A stretch of 11,077 bases of DNA from Bacteroidia bacterium (GTDB lineage: Bacteria; Bacteroidota; Bacteroidia; Bacteroidales; VadinHA17), in contig JAPLEC010000129.1 in the NCBI GenBank assembly GCA_026391515.1, positions 1 through 11,077 on the forward strand, in the 5' to 3' direction. Positions 1 to 6,934 of the stretch are shown here, piece by piece. A program made the translations under genes and the position numbers. Under the pieces are notes generated by a model, which was not told the DNA's origin, searched no databases, and saw only the letters and a list, made by a program, of their open reading frames with translations. Position 1 is the first letter of the stretch; the number at the start of each line of letters is the position of its first letter.

Positions 1-186
1 GATCAGCATTTTGCAATCATTGAATTTCTCCGTAACAAGCACAACAGCGGGGAGGTACTGTCGATCAGAAGTATTAATCATTCCGGTGTGCTTGATGTCA
101 AAACTTTCTATCAGCTTTTTCCGGGAGCACCTCTGAAAAAAGCTACAAAAATCGCAGGTATTCCAAAACCGGCAAGTTGTATCTAA
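1..186 (+). CDS. TusE/DsrC-family sulfur carrier, C-terminal part (5' end outside window)
   Basis: Open from base 1 to the TAA at 184-186, giving the last 61 residues of a family usually about 105-115 residues long. The end YQLFPGAPLKKATKIAGIPK followed by PASCI is the signature C-terminal arm of TusE/DsrC, whose penultimate Cys (C60 of the fragment) carries persulfide sulfur. The second cysteine of true DsrC, 11 residues earlier, is replaced by Thr (T49), as in E. coli TusE. This points to sulfur relay (tRNA thiolation or general persulfide transfer) rather than a DsrC partner of dissimilatory sulfite reductase. A DsrE2 gene follows 19 bases downstream on the same strand, so the two are probably co-transcribed. 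The family call is firm; the exact role is inferred. Confidence 0.88.
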   Translation, partial: DQHFAIIEFLRNKHNSGEVLSIRSINHSGVLDVKTFYQLFPGAPLKKATKIAGIPKPASCI

Positions 187-205
187 CCTTTTAAAAATTA
201 TAAAA

Positions 206-703
206 ATGGAACAGAAATATCCGATCAAAAAAGTCAATATAATATGTGCCAAAGGCGCTATTGAAGATGTGTATGCAACCCTGGTACTGGGTAACGGAGC
301 CGTTATGGAAGGTATTGAAACAAACCTTTTCTTTACTTTCTTCGGTCTTGATGCTATAATAAAAAACAGGATGGATAAGCTTCACACAGCTGTATTGGGA
401 AATCCCGCATTAAGACTTCCTGGCGGACTTAGAATGCCTTCACTCCTGGGAATAATTCCAGGAATGGAATCATTCACTTCATGGATGATGAAAGGGGAAA
501 TGGCAAAACTCGACATCCCTCCTGTAAGCGAATTCCTTGATCTTATTACTGCCGGCGGAGGCAAAGTTTATGCTTGTAAGCTTGCTATGGATATGTTCAA
601 ATTTAAGAAAGAAGATCTTTCAGAACATGTCAGCGGGATCCTTACAGTAGGTGAATTTTACGAACATGCCGGAGGTGAATATTCACAAATAATCTTTACC
701 TAA
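206..703 (+). CDS. DsrE2-type DsrE/DsrF/DsrH-like sulfurtransferase protein
   Basis: This 165-residue protein matches the DsrE2 (DsrE/F/H-like) family over its whole length. The N-terminal strand carries C14 (NIICAKGAIEDVYA). It is followed by the hydrophobic segment LFFTFFGLDAI (41-51), a Gly/Met-rich middle loop (72-96), and the conserved GGGKVYACKLAMDM (117-130) with C124. The two cysteines are the candidate persulfide carriers. The family works in cytoplasmic or membrane-associated sulfur transfer with TusA, rhodanese and DsrC/TusE partners. The preceding gene is TusE/DsrC, which supports that role. The ATG at 206 is the first one after the upstream stop and gives the usual family length. 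No Shine-Dalgarno is visible, as is common in Bacteroidota. Partner and substrate are inferred. Confidence 0.87.
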   Translation: MEQKYPIKKVNIICAKGAIEDVYATLVLGNGAVMEGIETNLFFTFFGLDAIIKNRMDKLHTAVLGNPALRLPGGLRMPSLLGIIPGMESFTSWMMKGEMAKLDIPPVSEFLDLITAGGGKVYACKLAMDMFKFKKEDLSEHVSGILTVGEFYEHAGGEYSQIIFT

Positions 704-744
704 CGATTTATTCTACAATTTGACTGGAAGTCATTCCAGAAATC

Positions 745-793
745 ACCACCTTGTCACGACCGAATAGTCAGTACAGGGTGGTTTTTTATTTTT
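745..793 (+). terminator. Intrinsic terminator after the TusE-DsrE2 pair
   Basis: ACCACCTTGT (745-754) pairs with ACAGGGTGGT (773-782) with one G-U pair, enclosing an 18-base loop, and a T-rich tract follows directly (782-793). A separate perfect 6-bp hairpin, CTGGAA/TTCCAG with a 4-base loop, lies just upstream at 724-739. The terminator sits 42 bases after the DsrE2 stop and about 20 bases before the end of the convergent DUF2892 gene, so it separates the two units. Confidence 0.75.
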
Positions 794-805
794 AATCCAC
801 TCTTT

Positions 806-1009
806 TTATTCTTTCTTCCCGGTATTGATTTTAAACGGCAGGTAAAGCGGACAAAAGCCGATTAAGCTTGTAATAACAAATATCGCTGCCAGGGCTAAAA
901 GTATGTAACCCAGAGTACCGGTAACCACATGCGTCAGAAATAATACGACAAATACAATTGCAATCACGATTCTGATTACTTTGTCAACTGTTCCCATGTT
1001 CTTTTTCAT
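806..1009 (-). CDS. Small DUF2892 (YgaP-like transmembrane domain) inner membrane protein
   Basis: A 67-residue protein with the standard DUF2892 pattern. It starts MKKNMGTVDKVIRI, has a first membrane helix at about residues 11-28 and a second at about 34-50, then the conserved GFCPLYLPFKINT (51-63). In the YgaP family this domain is fused to a rhodanese; free-standing copies like this one are common near sulfur-transfer genes. That fits the TusE and DsrE2 genes on the other side of the terminator. The ATG at 1009 gives the canonical N-terminus; an internal Met at residue 5 is an alternative start. A -7-like element lies about 67 bases upstream. The molecular function of stand-alone copies is not established. 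Confidence 0.88.
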   Translation of the reverse strand: MKKNMGTVDKVIRIVIAIVFVVLFLTHVVTGTLGYILLALAAIFVITSLIGFCPLYLPFKINTGKKE

Positions 1010-1075
1010 ACGAGAAGATTTTATTTTAATAAAATTGAATTAATAAATATATTTATATATATAGATACTTCGATG

Positions 1076-1083
1076 CAAATATA
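1076..1083 (-). promoter_or_regulatory. Possible Bacteroidota -7 element for the DUF2892 gene
   Basis: Read on the minus strand, 1083-1076 is TATATTTG, a match to TAnnTTTG, 67 bases before the DUF2892 start. No TTG stands at the expected -33 distance and the surrounding DNA is extremely AT-rich, so a chance match is possible. Confidence 0.35.
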
Positions 1084-1146
1084 TAAAATTTTTGAAATAA
1101 TAATCAGGAATAATAATATTTATCAGAAAATCCGTCTGTCAAATTG

Positions 1147-2028
1147 TTATATCATTAATAGCCTGAATCCCAGAATATTAACGAGCTTCTGGCCCGGACA
1201 AAAGATCTTATGAGCAGAAGGCCATACCTTGGAAAGGTATCTGTCCTGGGCTTCGCGGATAACAACAATAAGCTCATCCAGCGCCGGTAAATTGGCAGAA
1301 CCTGAGTATTTATATTCAAGTGTTTTAATCAGCTGTGCAAGATCATTGTATTTACCCAGATTCTGAGTAAGTGTATCGAGTCTTTTTTCCAGCGCTTTGA
1401 CAACTGAAGGATTAAGAGGTCTGAAAAAATAAAGCTGATAAAGAAAATCTTTTGTTCTTTTTCTGAATAGGTGAAGATTGGCCGGTTTCAGATCGTTCCT
1501 GCATATCAGGTATTTGTCGACTATTATATTATAAGTATTGTTCAGCTCTTTTATAAGCAATTTTGGATCAATATTATTCAAAGTCCGGAAACGAACCCTG
1601 AAGCCGGCTTTATTAAGGATATCCTGAATCTTTTCCAGGTCGTTTTTAATATCAGGTGAAGGCTCCCCCTGGAGTTCGGCCTTTTTCATCAGAGCTTCAA
1701 GCTTTTGATTGTCGCGCAGCATTGAAAAGATTTTCGGATGTTCTTTTTTAAGTTCTTTCAGGGTTTTTCTGTGCACTGATGTCTCACGCCACAGACGCAT
1801 TATACGACCTACCTCTCTGAAAGCATTATAATCCCTGTCAAATGATTCCTTATCTACCTGATTGATAATAAGCTTCATAGCTGACCTCGATTTTTTCATC
1901 AGCACTCTGACATCATGAACGACTTTCTCATCAGGAACAGGCGACAGGCTCAACATTGATTGAGCTTCCCGGATATACCCGGCAAGAGCAGGCTTTATCT
2001 CTTTCAGCTTCACATAATCGAGTTCCAT
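1147..2028 (-). CDS. CHAD-domain protein (predicted polyphosphate-binding)
   Basis: A 293-residue, helix-rich, Lys/Arg-rich protein with two CHAD half-repeats. The first contains VVHDVRVLMKKSRSAMKL (H38, R41, K45, K46, R48). The second contains LHLFRKRTKDFLYQLYFF (H186, R189, K190, R191, K193), followed by the typical LGKYNDL (about 225-231). These conserved His and basic residues line the positively charged pore that binds inorganic polyphosphate in characterised CHAD proteins. No signal peptide or membrane segment is seen, so it should be cytoplasmic. The frame can be extended three codons to a TTG at 2037, but ATG at 2028 is preferred because it is the first ATG and the extra residues carry no family signature. 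It diverges from the SixA-PPK1 operon, which strongly supports a polyphosphate role. Whether it regulates, anchors to or simply binds polyphosphate is unknown. Confidence 0.87.
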   Translation of the reverse strand: MELDYVKLKEIKPALAGYIREAQSMLSLSPVPDEKVVHDVRVLMKKSRSAMKLIINQVDKESFDRDYNAFREVGRIMRLWRETSVHRKTLKELKKEHPKIFSMLRDNQKLEALMKKAELQGEPSPDIKNDLEKIQDILNKAGFRVRFRTLNNIDPKLLIKELNNTYNIIVDKYLICRNDLKPANLHLFRKRTKDFLYQLYFFRPLNPSVVKALEKRLDTLTQNLGKYNDLAQLIKTLEYKYSGSANLPALDELIVVIREAQDRYLSKVWPSAHKIFCPGQKLVNILGFRLLMI

Positions 2029-2105
2029 AAATGTCAATCTAAGGCCGTTAAAATTAAATAATTATAACAAGTTGAACAAACAGATAATTTTTCCTTTGAA
2101 AAAAC

Positions 2106-2113
2106 TAAATTTG
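2106..2113 (+). promoter_or_regulatory. Possible -7 element of the SixA-PPK1 operon
   Basis: TAAATTTG matches the Bacteroidota TAnnTTTG consensus and lies 30 bases before the SixA ATG. There is no TTG at the usual 19-21-base spacing upstream. A small palindrome, GAGAA-AA-TTCTC (2127-2138), lies between it and the start codon and could fold at the 5' end of the mRNA. Confidence 0.4.
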
Positions 2114-2143
2114 CTTATTACTGAATGAGAAAATTCTCTGAAT

Positions 2144-2635
2144 ATGAAAAGATTAATTTTCGTCCGACATGGCAGAGCTGAAGATCCGGCTCCAGGGATC
2201 ACTGACTTTGACAGATCACTTACTACCAAAGGGAAAGTTATTTCACGGCAGATGGCCCAGCGGTTCAGAGAAAAAGAGAATAATCCCGGATTAATGATCA
2301 CCAGCCCTGCTTTCAGAGCCATTGAAACTGCATTTATTTTTGCCAGCGAATTCGGGATAAAGCTCGATTCAGTTAAAATCAACAGCAATCTGTACTTTAA
2401 AGCTACTATCAAAAATCTTTTTGAAATGCTGGCACAGATCGATGACAGCACTGATACCGTAACTCTTTTTGGGCATAACCCTGCATTCACAGAGATGCCC
2501 GACCGCTTGTCAAAAAGCGGCAGTGAGTTCCTTACCAAAACAAGCATCGTCTGTTTGTCATTTCAGACTAAATCATGGTCGGGTGTAAAGCTCGATGAAG
2601 GGAAACAGGAATATTTTCTAAAACCGGAAAAATAG
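2144..2635 (+). CDS. sixA: SixA-type phosphohistidine phosphatase (histidine phosphatase superfamily)
   Basis: A 163-residue protein of the size and layout of SixA. The N-terminal FVRHGRAED holds the catalytic RHG (R8-H9-G10), with H9 as the phospho-acceptor. DFDRSLTTKG (21-30) is the SixA-type D-x-x-R-x-L motif. SPAFRAIETA (54-63) provides a phosphate-pocket Arg (R58), and FGHNPAF (109-115) provides the second catalytic His, H111. SixA enzymes hydrolyse phosphohistidine on proteins such as HPt domains or phosphotransfer proteins. The gene ends one base before the PPK1 start, so the two are translationally linked, and PPK1 itself works through a phosphohistidine. Targeting of PPK1 is inference only. 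The superfamily call is secure; the SixA subfamily is well supported by length and motifs. Confidence 0.88.
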   Translation: MKRLIFVRHGRAEDPAPGITDFDRSLTTKGKVISRQMAQRFREKENNPGLMITSPAFRAIETAFIFASEFGIKLDSVKINSNLYFKATIKNLFEMLAQIDDSTDTVTLFGHNPAFTEMPDRLSKSGSEFLTKTSIVCLSFQTKSWSGVKLDEGKQEYFLKPEK

Positions 2636-2636
2636 T

Positions 2637-4697
2637 ATGAGCAAAAGTTATACCCCAAAGGAAATAAGCTGGTTATCGTTCAATGAACGTGTTCTCCAGG
2701 AGGCTGAAAATAAGGAAGTCCCGCTAATTGAGCGTTTCAAATTCCTCGGAATTTATTCAAATAACCTTGATGAATATTTCAGGGTAAGGGTAGCCACTTT
2801 GAAAAGATTGTCTCAGTTCGCATCAAAATCAAAGAACATTCTTGGCTACAATCCGAAAGCTACACTGAAAAAGATCCAGGAAATTGTTCTCGCTCAAAAT
2901 ACAAAGTTCGAAAAGATCTATTCTTCGCTTATCCAGGAACTCGATAAGCATAAAATACACATTATCAATGAGAAACAATTAAACCAGGAGCAGGCTGAAT
3001 TTGTGAGAAACTACTTTCTTAAGGAGGTCAGGACAAGGCTTATGCCTCATATTATTGAAAAAGATGCTGAGCTGCCAAACCTGACTGATGATGCAATTTA
3101 TCTTGCTATTTCCCTTTACAAGAAGGATACAGATAAAAAAAGGTATGCGCTTCTTGAGGTACCAAGAGATGTCCTCCCACGTTTCATCATCCTTCCTGAG
3201 AGTGGCGATGACAAATATATCATCTATCTCGATGACGTTATCAGATCCGGTGTGAAGGATATCTTCTTTATTTTCGATTTCGATGAGTTTTCGTCTTACA
3301 CCATTAAGCTGACCAAAGATGCCGAGCTTGAACTGGCTGATGATATCTCGGAAAGCTATATCGACAAACTTTCCCGAAGTTTGCAACAACGGAGATGGGG
3401 ATCTCCTGTCAGGTTCATTTATGATCGCAAGATGCCTGATGACCTTCTTACCATACTCACTAAAAAACTCAATTTCGGTCCGGATGATGTCATAATTCCG
3501 GCCGACAGGTATCAGAATATGAAGGACTTTATGCATTTTCCAAACCTTGGAAAGAAGAAATTCTATTACGAACCGCTTGTACCCATAACTCACAGGGATA
3601 TTCAACCCGGGAAAAGCATTTTGTCAGCGATCAAGAAAAAAGATATAATGCTTTATTTTCCTTATCATTCATTCGATTATTTTATTGATCTGTTAAGGGA
3701 AGCATCTATCGATCCTTATGTAACTTCCATACAGATAACACTTTACAGGCTTGCCCGTAACTCGAGCGTGGTAAACGCATTGCTGAATGCTGTAAGAAAC
3801 GGGAAAAATGTCACTACAGTGGTAGAGCTGCAGGCCAGGTTCGATGAAGAGGCTAATATACTTTGGGGAAACAGGCTCCAGGAAGAAGGAGTGAAAGTTA
3901 TTTATGGTGTGCCGGGTCTTAAGGTACATTCAAAATTGCTTCTTATAACGCATGTTAAGAATGATGTTACACAACGTTATGCTGCAATTGGAACTGGTAA
4001 CTTCAATGAGGACACAGCAAGAATCTATGCCGATCATCTTCTTCTTACAACAAACCTCAAGATTACAAATGAGGTTTTAAAGGCTTTCAACTTCTTCAAT
4101 GTAAATTATAAAAAGGACAATTATTATCACCTGGTTCTTTCTCCCTTCGCCCTGAGGAATAAAATGAACCTTTTGATAGAGAACGAGATAAAGAATGCAC
4201 AGGCAGGTAAAAAGGCTTATATATATCTCAAGCTGAATAATATAACCGACAGTGAGATTATTAATAACCTGTACGAAGCAAGTGAAGCAGGTGTTAACAT
4301 TAAGCTGATAGTGAGAGGTATGATCTCGCTTGTCCCGGGATTAAAAGATATAAGCGAAAATATTAAAGCTATCGGAATAGTTGACCGGTTCCTCGAACAC
4401 AGCCGTTTTATGATATTCTGCAACGGAGGTAATGAAGAGATCTATATTTCTTCAGCCGACCTGATGACAAGAAATATAGAACACAGAATTGAAGTTACCT
4501 GTCCCGTTTTTGACAAGAATCTTAAAAGTGAATTAAGACAGATATTTGAAATTCAATGGAATGATAATGTTAAAGCCCGGAAAATAGATGCCGAGCTATC
4601 CAATAAGTTTGTAAAGCCAGGAAAGGACCTGATTCAGTCTCAGGTTGAAGTATATGAATATCTGAACAAATCCAAAGGAAAATCATCCGAAAAATAA
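2637..4697 (+). CDS. ppk1: Polyphosphate kinase 1
   Basis: This 686-residue protein, close to the 688 of E. coli PPK, reversibly transfers the ATP gamma-phosphate to polyphosphate. The N domain starts with SWLSFNERVLQEA and contains SNNLDEYFRVRVATLKR (41-57), with an ATP-site Asn at 42/43. Active-site residues fall at a constant offset of four from E. coli: R371 (ITLYRLARNSS), R401 (ELQARFDEEANI), the autophosphorylated H431 (PGLKVHSKLLL) and H588 (DRFLEHSRFMIF), matching R375, R405, H435 and H592. IGTGNFNEDTARIYADHLL (451-469) is also typical. Met-Ile occupies the RGMI stretch (560-563) where many family members have Cys. The protein looks full-length and functional. It is the second gene of an operon with SixA (one-base gap), and a CHAD gene diverges upstream. 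No T-tract terminator follows; a long palindromic repeat does. Confidence 0.96.
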   Translation: MSKSYTPKEISWLSFNERVLQEAENKEVPLIERFKFLGIYSNNLDEYFRVRVATLKRLSQFASKSKNILGYNPKATLKKIQEIVLAQNTKFEKIYSSLIQELDKHKIHIINEKQLNQEQAEFVRNYFLKEVRTRLMPHIIEKDAELPNLTDDAIYLAISLYKKDTDKKRYALLEVPRDVLPRFIILPESGDDKYIIYLDDVIRSGVKDIFFIFDFDEFSSYTIKLTKDAELELADDISESYIDKLSRSLQQRRWGSPVRFIYDRKMPDDLLTILTKKLNFGPDDVIIPADRYQNMKDFMHFPNLGKKKFYYEPLVPITHRDIQPGKSILSAIKKKDIMLYFPYHSFDYFIDLLREASIDPYVTSIQITLYRLARNSSVVNALLNAVRNGKNVTTVVELQARFDEEANILWGNRLQEEGVKVIYGVPGLKVHSKLLLITHVKNDVTQRYAAIGTGNFNEDTARIYADHLLLTTNLKITNEVLKAFNFFNVNYKKDNYYHLVLSPFALRNKMNLLIENEIKNAQAGKKAYIYLKLNNITDSEIINNLYEASEAGVNIKLIVRGMISLVPGLKDISENIKAIGIVDRFLEHSRFMIFCNGGNEEIYISSADLMTRNIEHRIEVTCPVFDKNLKSELRQIFEIQWNDNVKARKIDAELSNKFVKPGKDLIQSQVEVYEYLNKSKGKSSEK

Positions 4698-4702
4698 TTC
4701 CT

Positions 4703-4787
4703 CCTTCGTGCTCCTTAGCGCCTTTGTGTCTTAGTGGCTCTTCTTTTTTCTGCCACAAAGCCACAAAGACACCAAGGTACACTAAGA
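4703..4787. repeat. Long imperfect palindrome of CACAAAG-type intergenic repeat
   Basis: The core arms at 4713-4738 and 4752-4777 are 26 bases each and pair at 21 positions around a 13-base pyrimidine-rich loop (4739-4751). Weaker pairing continues outward to about 4703 and 4787. The right arm has tandem GCCACAAA / GCCACAAA / GACACCAA units; the left arm has the complementary CTTTGTG form. The element fills almost the whole space between ppk1 and the methyltransferase gene. From memory, similar CACAAAG-rich intergenic repeats are widespread in Bacteroidota and other environmental genomes, but I know no established name. No T-tract follows either arm, so it is not a classical intrinsic terminator. 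Confidence 0.75.
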
Positions 4788-4801
4788 TTAAATAATTAAC
4801 T

Positions 4802-5329
4802 ATGAATTACATAACTCTAATAACAGGAACAATTCTTATAGCCCTTTTTTCCTGGTACTTTTCAATCAGGGAAAAAAGGTATCATGGAATTGCAAGATTT
4901 TTTGCATTTGAAAGCATTTTTATCCTTGTACTTTTAAATTTGAAAGTATGGTTCCATGATCCTTTCTCTGTTCATCAGATAATCTCATGGATCCTCCTGT
5001 TTGCCTGTATCTATCCAGCTATTGCCGGTTATGTTCTTTTGCATAAAAAAGGCAAACCGGATGATAACCATATTGAACGTACAACTGTCATTGTAAAATC
5101 GGGAATTTACAAATACATCCGTCATCCGTTATATTGTTCATTACTGGTCCTTGGAACAGGTGTGATGTTCAAAGACCCTGATAAACTGCAGCTTGTCTTT
5201 GGTACAATAAACCTGATAGCCCTTTACTTTACAGCAAGAATTGAAGAGAAAGAAATGATTGCAAAATTCGGTCAAGAGTATATTCAATACATGTTCGCAA
5301 CATGGATGTTTATACCGTATTTATTTTGA
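4802..5329 (+). CDS. ICMT/PEMT-type integral membrane methyltransferase
   Basis: A 175-residue membrane protein with hydrophobic helices at about residues 3-20, 34-50, 58-80, and a re-entrant or helical region at 110-145. The family signature is GIYKYIRHPLYCSLLVLG (101-118, with R107-H108-P109), then EEKEMIAKFGQEYIQYM (148-164) with the acidic pair and the closing FIPYLF. This is the S-adenosylmethionine-binding C-terminal module of the isoprenylcysteine carboxyl methyltransferase / phospholipid methyltransferase group. Bacterial members rarely have known substrates, so no reaction is assigned. The last nine bases overlap the tail of the convergent glutathione peroxidase gene. The start ATG directly follows the long palindrome spacer, and no strong promoter is visible. 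Confidence 0.8.
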   Translation: MNYITLITGTILIALFSWYFSIREKRYHGIARFFAFESIFILVLLNLKVWFHDPFSVHQIISWILLFACIYPAIAGYVLLHKKGKPDDNHIERTTVIVKSGIYKYIRHPLYCSLLVLGTGVMFKDPDKLQLVFGTINLIALYFTARIEEKEMIAKFGQEYIQYMFATWMFIPYLF

Positions 5330-5866
5330 ATTCAACCACGCAATTACTTTATCCGATCCCGGCTTCTCCCTCGAATAGATAACATCCACCAGCTTCCCGT
5401 TTTCATCAATTAGGTATTTCTGGAAATTCCATTTGACTGATGAATCCATGACTCCGTTTTTCTCTTTTGATGTCAGCCACTGGTATAACGGGTGCATATC
5501 ATTCCCTTTTACTGATATTTTTTCCATCATGGGAAATGTAACATGATAATTATCTGAGCAGAATTGCCTTATTTCCAGTGCATTACCCGGTTCCTGGTGC
5601 ATAAAATTATTTGCAGGAAAACCTATGATTACCAGCTTCTGCTTATATTGTTCGTATAACAATTCAAGATCTTCATACTGAGGAGTAAAGCCGCATTTTG
5701 AAGCGGTATTTACAACCATAACCTTCTTTCCCTTCAGGGATGCAAAATCAAAATCCTGTCCTTCAAGTGTTTTAACTTTGAAATTATAAAATCCTGATGT
5801 TTGTGAAAAAAGTGAAAGGGTGATCATCAGGAGGAACAATACAGAGTAAATTCTTTTCGTTTTCAT
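5321..5866 (-). CDS. Exported glutathione peroxidase-family thiol peroxidase (two-Cys type)
   Basis: A 181-residue thioredoxin-fold peroxidase. The N-terminus is a signal peptide (MKTKR, hydrophobic residues 6-19, then SLFSQTSG), implying periplasmic or envelope location. The peroxidatic Cys is C58 in VNTASKCGFTPQYE. The catalytic tetrad is completed by Q91 in FPANNFMHQEPG and W146-N147 in VKWNFQKYLI. A further Cys, C103 in EIRQFCSDNYHVTFP, lies at the resolving-Cys position of thioredoxin-dependent glutathione peroxidases, so the likely reductant is a thioredoxin-like protein rather than glutathione. The substrate would be H2O2 or organic hydroperoxides. The usual Gly after NNF is replaced by MH, a small variation near the active-site Gln. 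The gene overlaps the end of the methyltransferase gene by nine bases and is divergent from the CAP gene. Confidence 0.92.
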   Translation of the reverse strand: MKTKRIYSVLFLLMITLSLFSQTSGFYNFKVKTLEGQDFDFASLKGKKVMVVNTASKCGFTPQYEDLELLYEQYKQKLVIIGFPANNFMHQEPGNALEIRQFCSDNYHVTFPMMEKISVKGNDMHPLYQWLTSKEKNGVMDSSVKWNFQKYLIDENGKLVDVIYSREKPGSDKVIAWLNSK

Positions 5867-5924
5867 GTTATAATATTTTATTTTTATCCTATAAACAAAC
5901 TGGTCTGTCTATTGTTCAAAACAG

Positions 5925-6887
5925 ATGTTAAAGTTATCATATATTATTTTCCAGGTCTTTCTCCTATCAGTTTTTTCTTCTCAAAAGAATAACGATGGTG
6001 ATCAAAGGTTTGACTATTACAGACAGCTTAATGAAAAAGAGAACAGGCTGAGTGAATTTAAAGATGATGATGAGACGCTCCGATTGAAGCTGATCCAGCT
6101 CGATATCCTCAATGCTAGCAGGAAAAAATATAGGGCAAAGCCTGTTGAACTGGATATTCTTGCATCGAGGGTGTCAAATAAAGCATGCAAGGAAGCTGCT
6201 GATAATCAATACATTTCACACTGGAACATGGCTGGAGAAAAACCTTATCACAGATATGGGTTTGCCGGAGGATGCGATCATGTTTCGGAAAATGTTTTCG
6301 GAGAATGGACTACCGGTGAATATGAAAATACATCAGTGACAATCTCAGATCTGATGAAAGAAGGACATAGTTCCTTTATGGCTGAAAGAGCACCTGCAAA
6401 CGGGCATAAAAGGAATGTAATTGATAAATCGCACAACTTTGTCGGAATCGGATATTATATGACAGCCGGACAGTTCAGATATAACGAGGAGTTTATTGAC
6501 AGGTATCTTGAGTTTGGAAGTATCACGGCTCAAATAGTCTGCGGAGAAAAGACAAGTATAATATTCAGGAATGAGGGGAAATATTTTCCATATTTTCTCA
6601 CAATTTACAGAGATGAGCTTCCTCAGCCGTTAAAACCAAACCAGTTAAACAAAAAAGGCAGCTATAACGATTATTCAAATGAAAGGTTTATGGAGCTGCC
6701 CGCCTGGGATATTGCACGATATAAAAATGGAAATGAGTATGTTATCCCACTTAAATTTTCGAAAGAAGGATTATATTATATACAAATAGTAACCTGGAAC
6801 AAAGAGATTACATCTCCTACAAAACTTAATACAAAAGGAAAAACGATCAGCAGCGGGATAGTAATCAAGGTTACCGGCAACCGGTAA
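5925..6887 (+). CDS. Secreted CAP/SCP-domain protein
   Basis: A 320-residue protein beginning with a signal-peptide-like segment (MLKLSYIIFQVFLLSVFSSQ). Residues about 52-205 form a CAP (SCP/PR-1) domain: LNASRKKYRAKPVELD at 62-77, then YISHWNMAGEKPYHRYGF (96-113), CDHVSENVFG (117-126), HSSFMAERAPANGHKRNVID (148-167) and FVGIGYYM (172-179). The CAP cavity residues are identifiable as H99, E122 and H161. The remaining 115 residues form a C-terminal region of no recognised family, possibly a beta domain. Bacterial CAP proteins are extracytoplasmic and of mostly unknown activity (lipid binding or proteolysis are proposed for relatives). The gene diverges from the peroxidase gene with a 58-base gap. 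Its stop codon lies inside a heptanucleotide tandem repeat, so the last four residues (TGNR) are repeat-encoded. Confidence 0.85.
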   Translation: MLKLSYIIFQVFLLSVFSSQKNNDGDQRFDYYRQLNEKENRLSEFKDDDETLRLKLIQLDILNASRKKYRAKPVELDILASRVSNKACKEAADNQYISHWNMAGEKPYHRYGFAGGCDHVSENVFGEWTTGEYENTSVTISDLMKEGHSSFMAERAPANGHKRNVIDKSHNFVGIGYYMTAGQFRYNEEFIDRYLEFGSITAQIVCGEKTSIIFRNEGKYFPYFLTIYRDELPQPLKPNQLNKKGSYNDYSNERFMELPAWDIARYKNGNEYVIPLKFSKEGLYYIQIVTWNKEITSPTKLNTKGKTISSGIVIKVTGNR

Positions 6888-6913
6888 CCGGTAACCGGCA
6901 GCCGGTAGCCGGG
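6869..6913. repeat. Heptanucleotide tandem repeat, six GGTAACC-like units
   Basis: Six consecutive 7-mers run from 6869 to 6910: GGTTACC, GGCAACC, GGTAACC, GGTAACC, GGCAGCC, GGTAGCC, followed by GGG. Each unit is a near-palindrome with GG(T/C) and (A/G)CC ends, so the tract can also fold on itself. The first two and a half units encode the C-terminus and stop (TAA, 6885-6887) of the CAP protein; the rest is spacer between convergent genes. Seven is not a multiple of three, so unit gain or loss upstream of the stop would alter the C-terminal frame. Confidence 0.85.
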
Positions 6914-6934
6914 AAGCAGCAACTTCTTATAAAG

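Noticed and set aside
2029..2037. TTG start for the CHAD gene, adding three residues
   Set aside because: An ATG lies only nine bases further in, and the added Met-Thr-Phe carries no conserved signature.
2062..2547. 161-codon minus-strand frame over sixA
   Set aside because: Antisense of a recognised SixA gene; the translation shows no domain or export pattern.
2979..3605. 208-codon minus-strand frame inside ppk1
   Set aside because: It is the antisense shadow of a well-conserved ppk1 region, with no family resemblance, no promoter and no independent context.
4570..4782. 70-codon minus-strand frame across the end of ppk1 and the palindrome
   Set aside because: It is antisense to ppk1 and its N-terminal part is translated CACAAAG repeat; such repeat-derived frames are a common source of false small genes.
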